A stretch of 64,000 nt of DNA from Hydractinia symbiolongicarpus (GCF_029227915.1 NC_079881.1:22047501-22111500); one strand, 5' to 3'. Positions 1 to 10,145 are shown, counted from the stretch's first letter. Notes: a model not told the origin generated them from the letters alone. Numbers and translations: made by a program.

Positions 1-1115
1 CGCAGACTACGCAGCCAGTAGAGTTCGTGCAGGGCAAAATGTGCAAGGAAAAGCGGGCAAACTGAAAGTAAAACACCCAAAGATTATGTGTCAAAAAATA
101 TCGGAGCAATTCTGAAACTCGAAAAAACGAGCAAAAACATAAGAAGTGGATAACAAAAATTGATGAAATAACAAATTTTGTATTGATAGGCTGTTCAGTC
201 ACGTGACAATTCTTGCCGTCAAAAAAATCTCGGCGCGGCGGAAATTGAGAACTTCAAAATTTTTAAAGGTGAGCGTATGGGCACCTTAGCATTTGGGTAC
301 TTTTCTTGCACTAAACCAATTTAGGCCGGTTTATGTTGGGTACCTATGCAAAGGTAGATGATTTTCTGAGGTAAACAAAGATGAAAATCCCGGTTTCTGT
401 TTGAGGAAGTAAAAAAATCAGGTAAATAAAAACTTCATATTTTGAGAAAAAGTACTAGATTTTAACTATTTTTTGATTTTCACTCAGGGAAACACTCTTC
501 AATGACACTTTTGTAAGCTTGTATAAGAGTTTTTACAACAACGCAATGTTTTAGCAAAGAAAACAAAGTTTTTTTTCTTTATCCTTTTTTTTTTTGTGGG
601 TGCCCCTTTTTGTCTCCATTTCTAGAATATACTAAATAAAGTTTGAAAGCTAGTTAGTTATAGTTATTTAGTTGGTTAGTTAGTTAGTTAGTTAGTTAAT
701 AAAAGCTAAACCATGTGCCAAGTACAGGTGTTTATTTTGTTGATTTTAGCCAACAGTTAAGAAGTTACTGCTCAGATATAATTTTACACTCAAAATTAAG
801 CATTGTAAAATTATGTTAAATACAGTCTAGCTAGCTAGCTAGGTTGTTATGACTTGCTCTAATACAACTTTTTATCCTTTCTTACATTGTGTTTTGAAGG
901 AAGAAAAATCCTAGCCAGAAAAGCACGCACATTTAATGCTAGCTAGCTAACACTAGCAAAGTTCAGTATGATACAGACTTGTGTATGGCCACCATGGCCT
1001 AAATATATGGTTACGATATGCAGGTATCGTTTATTTATACAGTAACAATTCATATTAAAGTTTTTCCTTACTCTGTTATGCAAAGTGCTTTTATTTTATT
1101 TCAGTGTAATTATTA
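1..1115. other. No gene seen; repeat-like intergenic DNA
   Basis: I see no supported coding region in this AT-rich stretch. It holds a tetranucleotide microsatellite (annotated separately) and scattered GCTAGCTA runs near 830 and 940. A polypyrimidine stretch ending in AG at 1104 could be the acceptor for the ORF that follows. Confidence 0.5.
651..698. repeat. (TTAG)n microsatellite
   Basis: The stretch is a run of TTAG/TAGT tetranucleotides with a few interruptions. Similar AACT/AACA-rich tandem DNA occurs on the opposite strand at 54760-54900. Confidence 0.85.
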
Positions 1116-1370
1116 GTGTTAGATGATCAAGTAAGTTATAATTTTATTGAAAATCCAGAGCTATTAGTGGGTAGAACAATTCAGCACCGTGTTTCTGAAG
1201 AGGACAGCGAGGAAGTTTTTTGGTGTAAAGGAGATGTTGTTAAAATTAGTAAACTTACCAGTGTTTTAAAGAAAACTGAATATGAAATTCGTTATGATAA
1301 CGAGCCTGATAATATTTGGTCTTTCCCCTTGCTTATAGATTTGGAAAAAGGAGATCTTTTTGTTATTTAG
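1116..1370 (+). CDS. Small hypothetical ORF, possible terminal exon
   Basis: This 84-codon frame opens at GTG, not ATG, just after a pyrimidine tract ending in AG at 1104, so it reads better as a last exon than as a free-standing gene. The product is acidic and has the patterns PELLVGRTIQHRV, YEIRYD and SFPLLIDLEKGDL. These resemble the short chromo/Tudor-like C-terminal tails I associate with uncharacterised transposon-derived proteins in invertebrates; this is recall, not a search result. No upstream exon was identified in the window. It could equally be a chance open frame in AT-rich DNA. Confidence 0.3.
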   Translation: MLDDQVSYNFIENPELLVGRTIQHRVSEEDSEEVFWCKGDVVKISKLTSVLKKTEYEIRYDNEPDNIWSFPLLIDLEKGDLFVI

Positions 1371-1439
1371 TTACGATTTATTTAGTGATAGATTATTTCC
1401 AGTATTTTCAAGTCATTTAGTAGTGGTGATTGTTATGAG

Positions 1440-2095
1440 CCCTGCATGTTAAGAGTTCTTTCAATGTTTTTGTTTTTTAGTGGTAGGAAAAACATTTTCT
1501 TTGATTATGCAGTAATAAACATTTTTGTTTTAATTTTCATAGGTTGTGGTTGCTTTTTCACTTATGTTGGGGTCTGGTCTGCAAATTGGAGATATAACGA
1601 AACAGCACAATATATTTTGCTAGCAATTATATATTTTATTTTATCCAATTATTCATATGTATTTGATGAGTTTTCACCATTTTGGTCTTCACTTCTTACT
1701 TCTGTGAATCATAATAAATCTAGTCTGTAAAATGTGATTCTGATAACTGAGCACACAATAATTTTTTTCCAAGTTGCAGTAATATTATTTATTAACTAAA
1801 TTATTTATATTTGCACATGTAGTCAATGATTTTTCACGATTTTGGTCTTTTTTTGTCAAGTCTGTAAATTACACTAAATCTGGTCTGTAAAATATACATT
1901 TCGAGTTTTAACATGGTACTTTATATATATAATTTATTTTGATAAGTAGTGATCATACTATTATGTCTCTTTAATAATATTCGCAATTTTTATATGATCG
2001 TTTTTGCTATTTTGGACATATTTTGCGCCTGGTCTGGAAATTACAAAGAATCTGGTCCGTAAAATGTACTTCTTGAAGGATCACGTGATACCTCA
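1440..2095 (+). repeat. Imperfect ~160-bp tandem array (TCTGGTCTGTAAAAT units)
   Basis: At least three diverged units carry the same block: a TTTTGGTCT-like sequence, 35-40 bases of spacer, then TCTGGTCTGTAAAAT or a close variant. The blocks end near 1732, 1892 and 2062, giving a period of about 160-170 bp. A weaker unit lies around 1545-1600. A 94-codon open frame (1446-1730) runs through the first part, but its composition follows the repeat and I do not call it a gene. Confidence 0.55.
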
Positions 2096-3190
2096 TAATT
2101 TATTTTTAAACTAAGTGGTATTTAAAGTAGCCTAGTTATGAATTTGCGTGTGTTTTATTGACGATTTCCTGTTATATTCCTAAAATTTATGACCATATTT
2201 GGTAATGTAATTTTGCGCATGCGCAATAGCATTTAGTAAAATATACGACCTAATCATATAGTACTTATCTTTCTCTGTATTTATAACAAATTTTAGCTTA
2301 ACTCGATAATTTTTTAGCGAACTATGCTGATCTGCATCATACCATCATTTTGACCTTTTTCAGAGCACCAAAAAACGCCTATTGGGGCCGAAAATATTGC
2401 CAGTGTTTATATGGAGGAATGCGCAGGAATTTGTCTAATTTTTTACTCCAATTAGGTATCTTCAAATCTTCATAACTTTGGAACGAAAAATGTTAGAAGG
2501 GTGAGTGACCCCTCGTTGGAAAGCACAATAATAGCTCTTTTACGTTAACATATAAAACCGCAATATCGTTGTTTCCAAGAAGTTTCATAACGGTTTTTTC
2601 GTATTATTGTCTACCTCGCTGATATTTGTCCAGCAAAACAAACGTTATTTTTAAACAGTAGATGTTTAGACTTTGCAATATTCCGCCATTATTGTTACGT
2701 CATTGTTCATTTTTACCAACACGATAAAAGATGTTTTGCATCACATTTTTTTAAATCGATTGGTAAGAAAGATGTATGTGCCAATGAAAGGGATCCATAC
2801 CGGAGATTCCAAGGGAGACAACGTGTTGGGAGAGGGGCTAAAAAGAGCGGGGGCTTTTTCTTGCAGAAGATGTGGTAATCTATCTGTTCCACCATGATAA
2901 TTAGTGAGAAAGTGTATAAGGGACACTTAAAAACACTGTGAAGAACAAAGATTTAAGTAAAATAACAGCTACACTAAGATACACATCTTTCCTTGCAATA
3001 ATATAAAAAAATTACCTCCACATGGTATCCAGTGCCATCTTTAGATATCGCAAACAAGGCGCACCAAATGCATGCAAATTGGCTGACTAAAACCAAGTTT
3101 TGCGTCGTTAAAATTCACATCAATCTCTTCTACCCAATTTTTAGAATGTCAAAACAGCTTCCTTGGGAAGATATGCAGTTCTGTTTAGGT
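2096..3190. other. No gene seen
   Basis: The short overlapping open frames on both strands around 2670-2930 show no recognisable motif. The rest is AT-rich DNA without clear repeats shared with the window. Confidence 0.4.
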
Positions 3191-3194
3191 TGAT

Positions 3195-3290
3195 TATGAG
3201 ATAACAAAACAGGAAGCTGTAGTGATTCGACTAGTCTAATGATTTTTATTTTAAGTGGTAGAGGTTAAACCCTCTAAAAAGAATGTTAAT
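3195..3290 (+). repeat. Three-hairpin module, copy 1 (partial)
   Basis: The module begins GAGATAACAAAACAGGAAGC and contains TAGAGGTTAAACCCTCTA (second stem). The third stem (CCCTTTTTACAAGG) is missing. It abuts the stop of the USP fragment at 3301. Confidence 0.6.
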
Positions 3291-3300
3291 CAGACAATTT

Positions 3301-3730
3301 TTACATTTTCACATAAAACAACACATACACAGAAGATTTATTTAAATCGGATGGTGCAACTCTAACAACTGCTTTATCGTCACGTATTAACCATGAGCCA
3401 CAGCTGCGATCTTTAATGAATGCCCAATAGTGACCTGCTCCTAGGGTACCCGAATATTTAATAGTGGCAGCTAACGAATATTTGTTGTTAAATGATATGT
3501 CATCCGTTGGCTGAGAGCGAACTCTAAAAATGTCGTCATTTGAAGCAAGGCAGGTAACAAATTTGTTATTTTTTAGGGTTCTTCCATCAAGAAACGTAAA
3601 TCTCTTCAGTTGGATAATTAGAATGTCTCCACACTGGGTGAAAACCGTTTCGCTTGTACTGTCTTGATAAGAAGAGCACTGCGGGCAAAGCCACCTGTCA
3701 TTTCCAGACAAATTTTCGGGCTGCAAAAAA
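3301..3730 (-). pseudogene. Second USP C-terminal fragment
   Basis: This open minus-strand frame starts after an acceptor-like TTTTTTGCAG and ends in a natural stop after YVLFYVKM. USP landmarks are CPQCSSYQ (Zn-finger half), GDILIIQLKRF, AATIKYSGTLGAGHYWAF (His-box) and RDDKAVV. It differs from the 5115-5470 tail but resembles the fragment at 35605-35917, so two USP subtypes are present. Hairpin modules flank it on both sides (3195-3290 and 3746-3875). The Cys-box half is not present here, so this is a partial domain. Confidence 0.7.
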
Positions 3731-3745
3731 CAATTAATTGATTGA

Positions 3746-3875
3746 TTGTGAGATAACAAAACAGCAAGCTGTAATGATGGAACTAGTCTACTGACTCTTT
3801 TGTTTTTGAATTGTAGAGGTTACACCCTCTAGAGATCTACATTCAGTGCAAGATCTCCCTTTTTACAAGGATAGT
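3746..3875 (+). repeat. Three-hairpin module, copy 2
   Basis: The three stems are ACAGCAAGCTGT, TAGAGGTTACACCCTCTA and CTCCCTTTTTACAAGGAT. The copy lies immediately upstream, in the minus-strand sense, of the USP fragment at 3301-3730. Confidence 0.75.
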
Positions 3876-3899
3876 CTGCAGAATCAAGGTAATTGAACT

Positions 3900-4440
3900 A
3901 AAGACCCTCTATAAACATTACATCACAAACACCTACTGACAGTTACAAATTACTATACGACATAGAAAGAAACAAATAAATATAAAACTATAAATACAAA
4001 ACTATAAAAAAGAGCAGACAGCCACCCATGCCCCAGGACTTGTGAACCTGGCCGTAGTTTTCCACATGTGTTACGGGATCCCAACACTCAGCCTTACACA
4101 GGTGATTGACGCTTCGGACCAGGTCTATGTAAGGACCAGCCTGAAGTTACTGGGGTAAATTGCGTGGGCGTAAATCCACGAAGACCCGAAAAAGAAATTT
4201 CAAACCCCCTTGCAAAGCTTCTTATAACAATAACTGTGGGTACATCAGGATCGTTAACCCTGTAGACAAAGTGAACAAACTTGGTCTCCCTAATGGACTG
4301 GGGTTAAAAGTGGGGCCGTCACACCCAAAGACAAAACAGTTTGTCAAACCCCTTTGCTTAGCTTTTTTTAATTACTCTGTAAGAGAGTGGGGAGTGAGCA
4401 AACTCCTGAATTACTGAATACTTTTCGTAGGAAAACAACA
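3900..4440 (-). repeat. Noncoding block of the RLE/USP element
   Basis: This segment includes the hairpin-like CCAGGACTTGTGAACCTGG near 4034 and a diverged copy of the CCAAAGACAA repeat near 4330. Matching blocks occur on the other strand between about 36390 and 36560, for example AGCCAGGTTCACAAGTCCTG. It therefore belongs to the element rather than to unique DNA. No coding potential is supported. Confidence 0.5.
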
Positions 4441-4469
4441 ACTACTACGGACGAAGCTACTCCTGTTAC

Positions 4470-4606
4470 GAAAATAATTTACACAGCGGTGGCAAGCCAC
4501 CGCAATGATGAACTTAACCTGTTAGGTCTTTGGAAATAAGCTAGAGGTTGTACTCCTCTAGAGAACATGCCTCAAAAAGCACAATTCTCCCTTTTTACAA
4601 GGAATT
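4470..4606 (+). repeat. Three-hairpin module, copy 3
   Basis: The first stem is a perfect GCGGTGGCAAGCCACCGC at 4486-4503. TAGAGGTTGTACTCCTCTA and CTCCCTTTTTACAAGGAA follow. Similarity to the copy at 18318 continues past the module into CAACACATTTGAAAAGATG. Confidence 0.8.
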
Positions 4607-4843
4607 AATTAAAAAAAAAATATAAAAAAAAATAAAGAGGACACAACACATTTGAAAAGATGAACAGAACTTTAACTAAGGGCAGGTAGGTTTCGACCCA
4701 TATTTCTGAACCTAAGTACCCTGGATGTCTAGCTGGGTCACCTCGAAGAGGTCCGCGGCGGTCATCAGCAGAAACTAGACATTCCTATCTTCCTAAAATA
4801 AACTTTGATCACTTTCTGTTTAACGTTGCTATTCTTTGTTTTT

Positions 4844-5095
4844 AACTCAGGTAATAAGTGGAGTCGTTACTCTCCAAAGACAAGATCATGTGTGATAAAC
4901 TCCCCCTGCTATTTGTTTTAACTGGGGTAATAAATGGGGTCGTCACTCTCCAAAGACAAGACCTAGTATGATCAAACCCCCTTGCTAACTTAATTTTTAT
5001 TTGATTTTGTTTTTTTTTATTTTTGACTTTGGTAATAAGTGGAGTCGTCACTCTCCAAAGACAAGACTGAGTGTAGTCAAGCCCCCTTACTGACT
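4844..5095 (-). repeat. Three direct ~75-105 bp repeats (GGTAATAAGTGGAGTCGT)
   Basis: Units start near 4846, 4921 and 5025. Each has GGTAATAA(G/A)TGG(A/G)GTCGT, then CTCTCCAAAGACAAGA, then a CCCCCTT(G/A)CT end. A diverged fourth unit lies near 4310. The same GGGGTAATAAGTGGGGTC block occurs in reverse at about 41140, inside copy B, so the repeat belongs to the retrotransposon family. Confidence 0.7.
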
Positions 5096-5114
5096 CATTC
5101 TGGTTAAAATATTC

Positions 5115-5470
5115 TTACCTCAGCTCTTCTAAAAAGAAAACATATGACTCGTGACTGTTAATAAGGCGGTCATCACAGAAAATTACTGCTCTATCGTTGC
5201 AATGTATCCACCTGTGAACCATTTGGTCGAAGGCTATGGTTGTGTAGTGACCATTATTTAAGTTTCCGCAATGGTTGATAATAGCCCTTAATTGAAAATT
5301 TTTACGAAATTTCACTTCTCCATCTACGGTAAAAGGTATGGAAGGGTACCAGGGTAAGCAGTAATACGAGAGGCAATTTTTGACACAAGGTCGTTGACAC
5401 TGGCAACGTTTTAGCTGTAAAATGAGATGGGAACCGCACGACACTACCTCTTTTTCATTGATGATGAGGT
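5115..5470 (-). pseudogene. USP C-terminal segment of copy A
   Basis: The frame contains the late USP landmarks: SHLILQLKR, then LRAIINHCGNLNNGHYTTIAFD with the His-box GHY, then HCNDRAVIF with the N/D position. It ends in a stop after FFLEELR. In the same sense it follows the YFCHVCNAHQ segment at 5650 and is separated from it by one hairpin module (5462-5592). It therefore completes a USP domain if that insert is removed, either as an intron or as an insertion. I see no clean GT donor, so an insertion is also possible. Confidence 0.7.
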
Positions 5471-5592
5471 GACAAAACAGCTAGCTGTAATGATATTTCT
5501 TGTCTAATGACAGCTGGTTCTACTATAGTTAGAGGTTGCAACCCTCTAGAGATTTTTCAAAAAAGCAAAATCCCCCTTTTTGCAAGGATTTC
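5462..5592 (+). repeat. Three-hairpin module, copy 4
   Basis: Stems are ACAGCTAGCTGT, TAGAGGTTGCAACCCTCTA and CCCCCTTTTTGCAAGGAT. The copy interrupts the USP domain of copy A between its Zn-finger half and its His-box half. Confidence 0.75.
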
Positions 5593-5649
5593 CTAAAAAC
5601 ATTGACCGTAAAAGGCAGAAAAATACAACAGCGACAGAACACAACACTA

Positions 5650-7120
5650 AAAAATAAATATTAATAGAGCAGTTTGATGAGCGTTGCAAACATGGCAGAA
5701 GTAGGCATTGGTATCTGACAACTCCTCGCTTTCGAAGAAATTATCTAAGGAAGATTGTAACGTAGGGTGCAGAGAAAGTTGGATGCATGGTGCTATAACT
5801 TCTGAGGAGCTGGTAATATGACATGAATTGCAAGTGGTTGATGTCTTGATGCCAATACTAAAAAGACTTCCAAGAAATGGAAAGTCTAATGACAGACCAG
5901 GTAGGAGATATTCAAGAACCGAACGGGGACGTCGTGCTGAGCAAAGATATTAAATGCACTTCCCTTTGCAGCTGAGATATGATGTTTCATAGCACGCAAA
6001 AAATGGGAGGGATCAACTGGACTTCTAGAAACAGCCAAGCTTTGAAGAACACCTACAAATGCTTCGCCTAACTTTGAGGTTGTTTTGCTGACAGAAATGG
6101 CTTCTTTAACTTTTGGAAGGTTATAAAAACATTGCAAAATGGAGTTTGCATAAAATGTGTTTCCCAAGCTTTTTAGACCGCTATTCCTAAAATCAGGGTT
6201 AGATGGCAATGCGACTGTTATGTTGGAAGACCTTGTAGCAAGTTTTCGGGTTTTTTGATTGTAAAAGATTTTGTGACTTGCGGAAGATTTCTCAGGGGTT
6301 TTTGATTTCTTACATTCCATATCTGTAACAGAAGAAACTTCAGGAATGATTGGGGCCTTTTCAGGCTCAACCCAAGTGGTAGAATTTCGAGACATCCAGA
6401 TGTAAAAAGAAGCACTCATGGAGGTAAAAGTTAGGGATTTTAATAGGGAACGTAAAGGCTTGTTACGGAAACCAAGGCGACGAAAACAGGTCCTTACTGA
6501 TTCTGAACAGAAACCCCTTTCACCCAACTCAATGGCAAAGAAATGCACGATCCATCCATTGTTTTTCATAGCATAACAAAGTGAAGAATATTTGTTAAGC
6601 TTTCGTTTGTGCCAATATTCCGTGTTCTCTTCACATGGACAAGTCAGTTCTACCATAATTACAGTTTTGGAAGAACTGGATATTAATAACACGTCGGGGC
6701 GTAGTTGTGTTATTGCAATGTATGGTGGAACAACTAAAACGAAATCTAAATCTGACAGTATTTTCCAATCGGAAGCAAGGTGAAGAAGGCCTGGACACTT
6801 TGTATGTCTCTTCTTAGATGGTGATTGACCGGCCGGAATGAAATTAATTTTGTTGCATTTAGAAACCTTAAGAGGTTCATATGATACCAAAAACTCTTTT
6901 AATGCCTTAACCAAAATTATTAAAACCGAGTCATAACGGTATGTGTATCTACCCTGCGTAAGGGAGGTCCTACAGGCACCCAATATGTGAGAGACATTTG
7001 AGGATGGTTTCTTGCACAGAGTGCAACTGGAGAGGGAAGGGTGTCGTAGGTTGCTCCTATACAAAAGGAAGTTAGACATTGTGGCAGTGAAAGTTTGTTT
7101 TCGGCATCATTTAGAAATTC
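5650..7120 (-). pseudogene. CCHC finger + restriction-like endonuclease + USP fusion
   Basis: A 397-codon uninterrupted frame (7079-5886) begins in a CCHC finger (C19, C22, H31, C36). It continues into a restriction-like endonuclease with RPDVLL (residues 127-132) and VELTCP (around 144), which fit the PD-(D/E)xK-type core of R2-like elements. After a ~70-residue Lys/Ser-rich linker it enters a USP (peptidase C19) domain at about residue 300: SGLKSLGNTFYANSILQCF is the Cys-box, but the catalytic Cys is Phe (residue 309, near 6153-6155). A one-base slip in HDVPV near 5930 shifts to a second frame that continues the USP to 5650 with CNSCH and YFCHVC, a probable Zn finger. Compared with copy B, about a dozen codons between the palm and the CCHC finger are missing near 7040-7060. 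Confidence 0.75.
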
Positions 7121-7152
7121 TTGTATTAGAGCAGAATCAGAGAAGGATGAGT

Positions 7153-9096
7153 TTATTGTTCTGCTAAAAACCTAATTGGATTAGAATGAATTGATGGAAT
7201 TTTTTCGCTGCCAACTGTAAACGGTGAACTTTGGACGACTTTTCCCTTATCAATAACAATGCTGCGTGATTTAGAAGGTCTAAACGACATGCCTACCCAA
7301 TCAAGAGCTGTTGTACACCTGTTTAATAAATTTTGAGTACTTGGAATTGACGTGGACATTAAGAACATATCATCCATAAAAGCTTTTATTGGGGGTTGGT
7401 CTGGGATTTTGTTTTTATTACCTTCAGTATCAATAAGGCTGGGGGTAACACACACATATTCAATAATAACGTTTATAGCTGGAAGAAATAATATAATGGA
7501 AAGTGTACAGCCAATAAAAATTCCCCTACAGTGTTGATGCCAACTGGAAGGAACAGAAGCCAAAAAAGACTTACTCCACAGGCTGTCGTAGTATAGCTGT
7601 ATGAGCCCTATCTAGGATTCTGGTACACCATAGCGTCTGAGAGCCATAAAAATCAGCTTGTGTGGAACTGAAGGGTACGCATTAGCAATATCAAGCCATA
7701 TGGCTGAAAGTGAAGAATGTTGTGCCTTCGCATTCTTAAGTGTGGACCAAACAAGAGACATGTGTCCCCAGCAACCCGGAACTTTTTCCATACAACCTTT
7801 TTGAATGGAAGTATTAATGAAGTTGTTTTTCTTTATAATATGCGATTCTAACCGCTTGGAAATCAAACTAAAAAAGAGCTTTTCTTCAACATTCAGAAGA
7901 ACTATGGGGCGAAAATCCTTTATGTTGGATGGACAAGGTGTGTTGTTTTTAGGTATATAAACTTCTGATGCAATTCTCCATTGCACAGGAATAAAAGAGT
8001 TCTTTAGACAAGCTTGCAAAAAGTTAAACAGAAACGATGCAATATGAGGACAATTCTTATATACTTTGTCAGGAAATTGGTTCAGCCCAGGAGAAGAAGC
8101 ATTTCTACGAGAATGTAGGACAGCTTGGAAATCCTTGAACTTTAGCTTGGAAGAATCGAAAGCTGAGACTAGATTTGGTGGTGAAGGCAATCCAGGGAGA
8201 TCTGAAAGAGTTATATGGCGTGAAGGATCGTTCAAGGTTGAATGTTTGTGGGAATCCATTTCGTACTGGGCAACTTCAAGTTTTATTGAACATTTAGGAT
8301 CTAAAATATTTTTTCCAGCCTGATAAGGATTCTTAGAGAAAGCCCGGCATGCATTCGAGATTTTCCATCGTCTTTTCCTATTCCACTCACCTCTCCGAAG
8401 TAACCTTAACTTAGCCATTATATCATCTAAAAGGTTTTGCATGTTGCTTTTCTCAACTGGGTCAGATGTGTTCTTAAGAGTTCGGAGTAGATTGTTCTTC
8501 TCGTTCACCAAACTGATGCTGCGTAAAGCTCTCCTGTTCAAACCTGATGGGTTGTGCTGGGGAAGTGACCTTACACAAAACAGGTGAGTAACAGGTGGGT
8601 AAGAGCCTAGAAGATTGTGGAAAACTGCATCATCAAGGGAATTCCACAATTTTGTGTCAATTGACTTCGGTCAAGCAATAGGTTGTTTCCATTTCATAGT
8701 GCTAAGATGGTCAGGTTCCGTTGATTGCTGAGAAAGAACACTGTGGGAGTTATCCGGGTTAGCTTTCAGCAGCCGAGACTTTTCAGTCGAATCAACAGCT
8801 AGCACATCTTGCAAAACAACTTTACACGGTTTTAATGTCCAATGCTTAGTGGAAGGAAGTAACGAAGAATCACAGGTAGCAGGAAGGACAGAGGAGTTAG
8901 TAATAACGACATCGATATCCGGAGGGGTAGTCCTAATACGGTCAGGGTCTACATCGTTGGGGGTGTCATTGTTTGAAAAATTTAACTTTGTTGTAGACCA
9001 TAAAAATCCCACGGGCCAGCCTAAGCTTGGTGCGAGCGACAGATAACAATTGGGTTGGGGCTGCCAAATTTTACGCGGGCTCAGCATGTTTTTCAT
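7153..9096 (-). pseudogene. Reverse transcriptase part of the RLE-type element
   Basis: One minus-strand reading frame runs from 9096 to 7153 with only two internal stops, TGA at 8671-8673 and TAG at 7612-7614. RT signatures are visible: FRPIVLLN (fingers), a palm motif A WLDIANAYPSVPH with the catalytic Asp, and motif C as AFMDDMFLM, where the usual YxDD is FMDD. The thumb side contains FRPSKSRSIVI. The N-terminal ~140 codons show no clear motif. A frameshift near 7160 joins this frame to the downstream finger/endonuclease frame. Next to the second copy at 40440 it is more complete and keeps both motif C aspartates. Family assignment to the R2/NeSL-like group rests on the downstream RLE and on recall of similar cnidarian proteins. 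Confidence 0.75.
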
Positions 9097-9110
9097 GCCA
9101 TCCCAAGACT

Positions 9111-9351
9111 CTACCTATTGACCCCTTGCGTGTCAGTACTATCTGTCTATTGCTGAATACTTAACTTATAACTGACTGACAATAAGAAGTGTGATGTTAT
9201 ATGCAACAGAAAAATAACAGAAAAATAACACACATACATACACACACAAAACAAAATAAGCAAAAGCATAAAAAGTAAGGGTCTAGTCTTTCCCAGTGTC
9301 AATCTGTCTTTCCAGATTGTGATTCGTTATTATCCTTTCGGACAGTAGCAA
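9111..9351. other. Spacer within repeat unit, no gene
   Basis: AT-rich spacer with a CACACATACATACACACAC-like dinucleotide run near 9225. The equivalent stretches at 11330-11570 and 13537-13777 are the same sequence. Confidence 0.5.
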
Positions 9352-9492
9352 TAAGAAAATAATTTACAACGAGGTGGCAAGCCACCGCAATGATGAACTC
9401 AACCTGTTAGGTCTTTGGAATTAAGCTAGAGGTTGTACTCCTCTAGAGAACATGCCTCAAAAAGCACAAGTCTCCCTTTTTACAAGGAATTA
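9352..9492 (+). repeat. Three-hairpin module, copy 5
   Basis: First stem GAGGTGGCAAGCCACCGC (one mispair against copy 3), then TAGAGGTTGTACTCCTCTA and CTCCCTTTTTACAAGGAA. It lies inside tandem unit 1. Confidence 0.8.
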
Positions 9493-9665
9493 ATTAAAAA
9501 AAATATCAAAAAAATAAAAAGGACACAACGGACTTTATCAGAAAATAATATACATACAAGATTTGTAAAAATCTGTTAAAATGTTTTAAAATGAAGTAAC
9601 AATGAACTCATTAAAAAGCTATGTGCTATACAATTGCTAAAAGAACTAACAGTTCGGGAGTTGAC

Positions 9666-9800
9666 ACGAAAAGGGAAACCACTACCCATCTGGGAAACAG
9701 TTTCCCATAACACAGTAGTCAGGTTTCCCGTATGGGAAACCATTTCCTAAACCTAGTTTTGAGAAACCGTTTCCTATTTCGGTATTGGTTTCCCGTTTCA
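9666..9800. repeat. GGGAAAC palindrome cluster, unit 1
   Basis: About 135 bp hold seven or so GGGAAAC/GTTTCCC boxes in alternating orientation. They include the 20-nt palindrome GGTTTCCCGTATGGGAAACC and the hairpin TGGGAAACAGTTTCCCA. The cluster ends at the ATG of the HIRAN-like ORF. It could be a promoter, a subterminal transposase-binding array, or a terminal repeat; the sequence does not decide. Confidence 0.75.
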
Positions 9801-9804
9801 AAAA

Positions 9805-10145
9805 ATGTTAATTTTAAAATGCGTTTTCAAAAAATCAACTAAGATAATAATAAAAGATTCTTTTATTAAGGGTTATCATATTTTCAAAATCACTCCACAT
9901 AATGATGTTAAAATGGAAGTGGAAAAAGAAGCAGATAATGAATTTGAGCCTTTTGCTGTGATAGTGAAAATGCCGAATTTAGAAAACATCATTCCAGAGC
10001 TTCATCGAGAAGTCACACGATGTGAAAAGACAGGACACGGCCAGAATAAGTAATGCGAAATACCGCAGGCAAAGTGGTTGGGAGAATTCCTGCAAACCTT
10101 GGGAACCGTTTTTGTGATCTGGAGAGAGTGTCTTTAAAAATAGTT
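9805..10145 (+). pseudogene. HIRAN-like N-terminal ORF, unit 1
   Basis: From the ATG at 9805, 82 codons read through a fold reminiscent of a HIRAN-type DNA-end-binding domain: KGYHIFKITPHNDV, KEADNEFEPFAVIVK and IIPELHREV. After the stop, a shifted frame continues with GKVVGRIPANLGNRFCDLE, the expected end of such a domain, so unit 1 carries a frameshift. It is the first segment of the multi-part gene that continues at 10487 and, after the third unit, at 15268. The HIRAN assignment is by eye; a profile search would settle it. Units 2 and 3 have lost about 10 bp here. Confidence 0.5.

Larger units (their letters stand above)
3195..9107 (-). mobile_element. RLE-type non-LTR retrotransposon with USP domain (copy A)
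   Basis: Read on the minus strand, the order is N-terminal region, reverse transcriptase, CCHC finger, restriction-like endonuclease, USP protease, then a noncoding stretch carrying repeats, hairpin modules and a second USP tail. This RT-CCHC-RLE order is typical of the R2/NeSL/CRE group of site-prone non-LTR elements. The 5' border is uncertain: it lies in or beyond a tandemly amplified unit. No 3' tail or target-site duplication was identified. The copy is dead, with at least two in-frame stops and several frameshifts in the polyprotein. Related fragments occur at 35605-35917 and 40440-42335. Confidence 0.75.

Noticed and set aside
2673-2926. Overlapping ORFs on both strands
   Set aside because: No motif, no codon-use signal and no splice context; probably chance.
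4500-4530. Box C/D snoRNA reading of the module (ATGATGA C-box)
   Set aside because: The C-box is present only in the GGTGGC subtype (ATGATGG in others) and no D-box CTGA lies at the right distance.
8849-9046. Plus-strand ORFs at 8849, 11011 and 13218
   Set aside because: They are antisense shadows of the RLE element N-terminal region, repeated because of the triplication.
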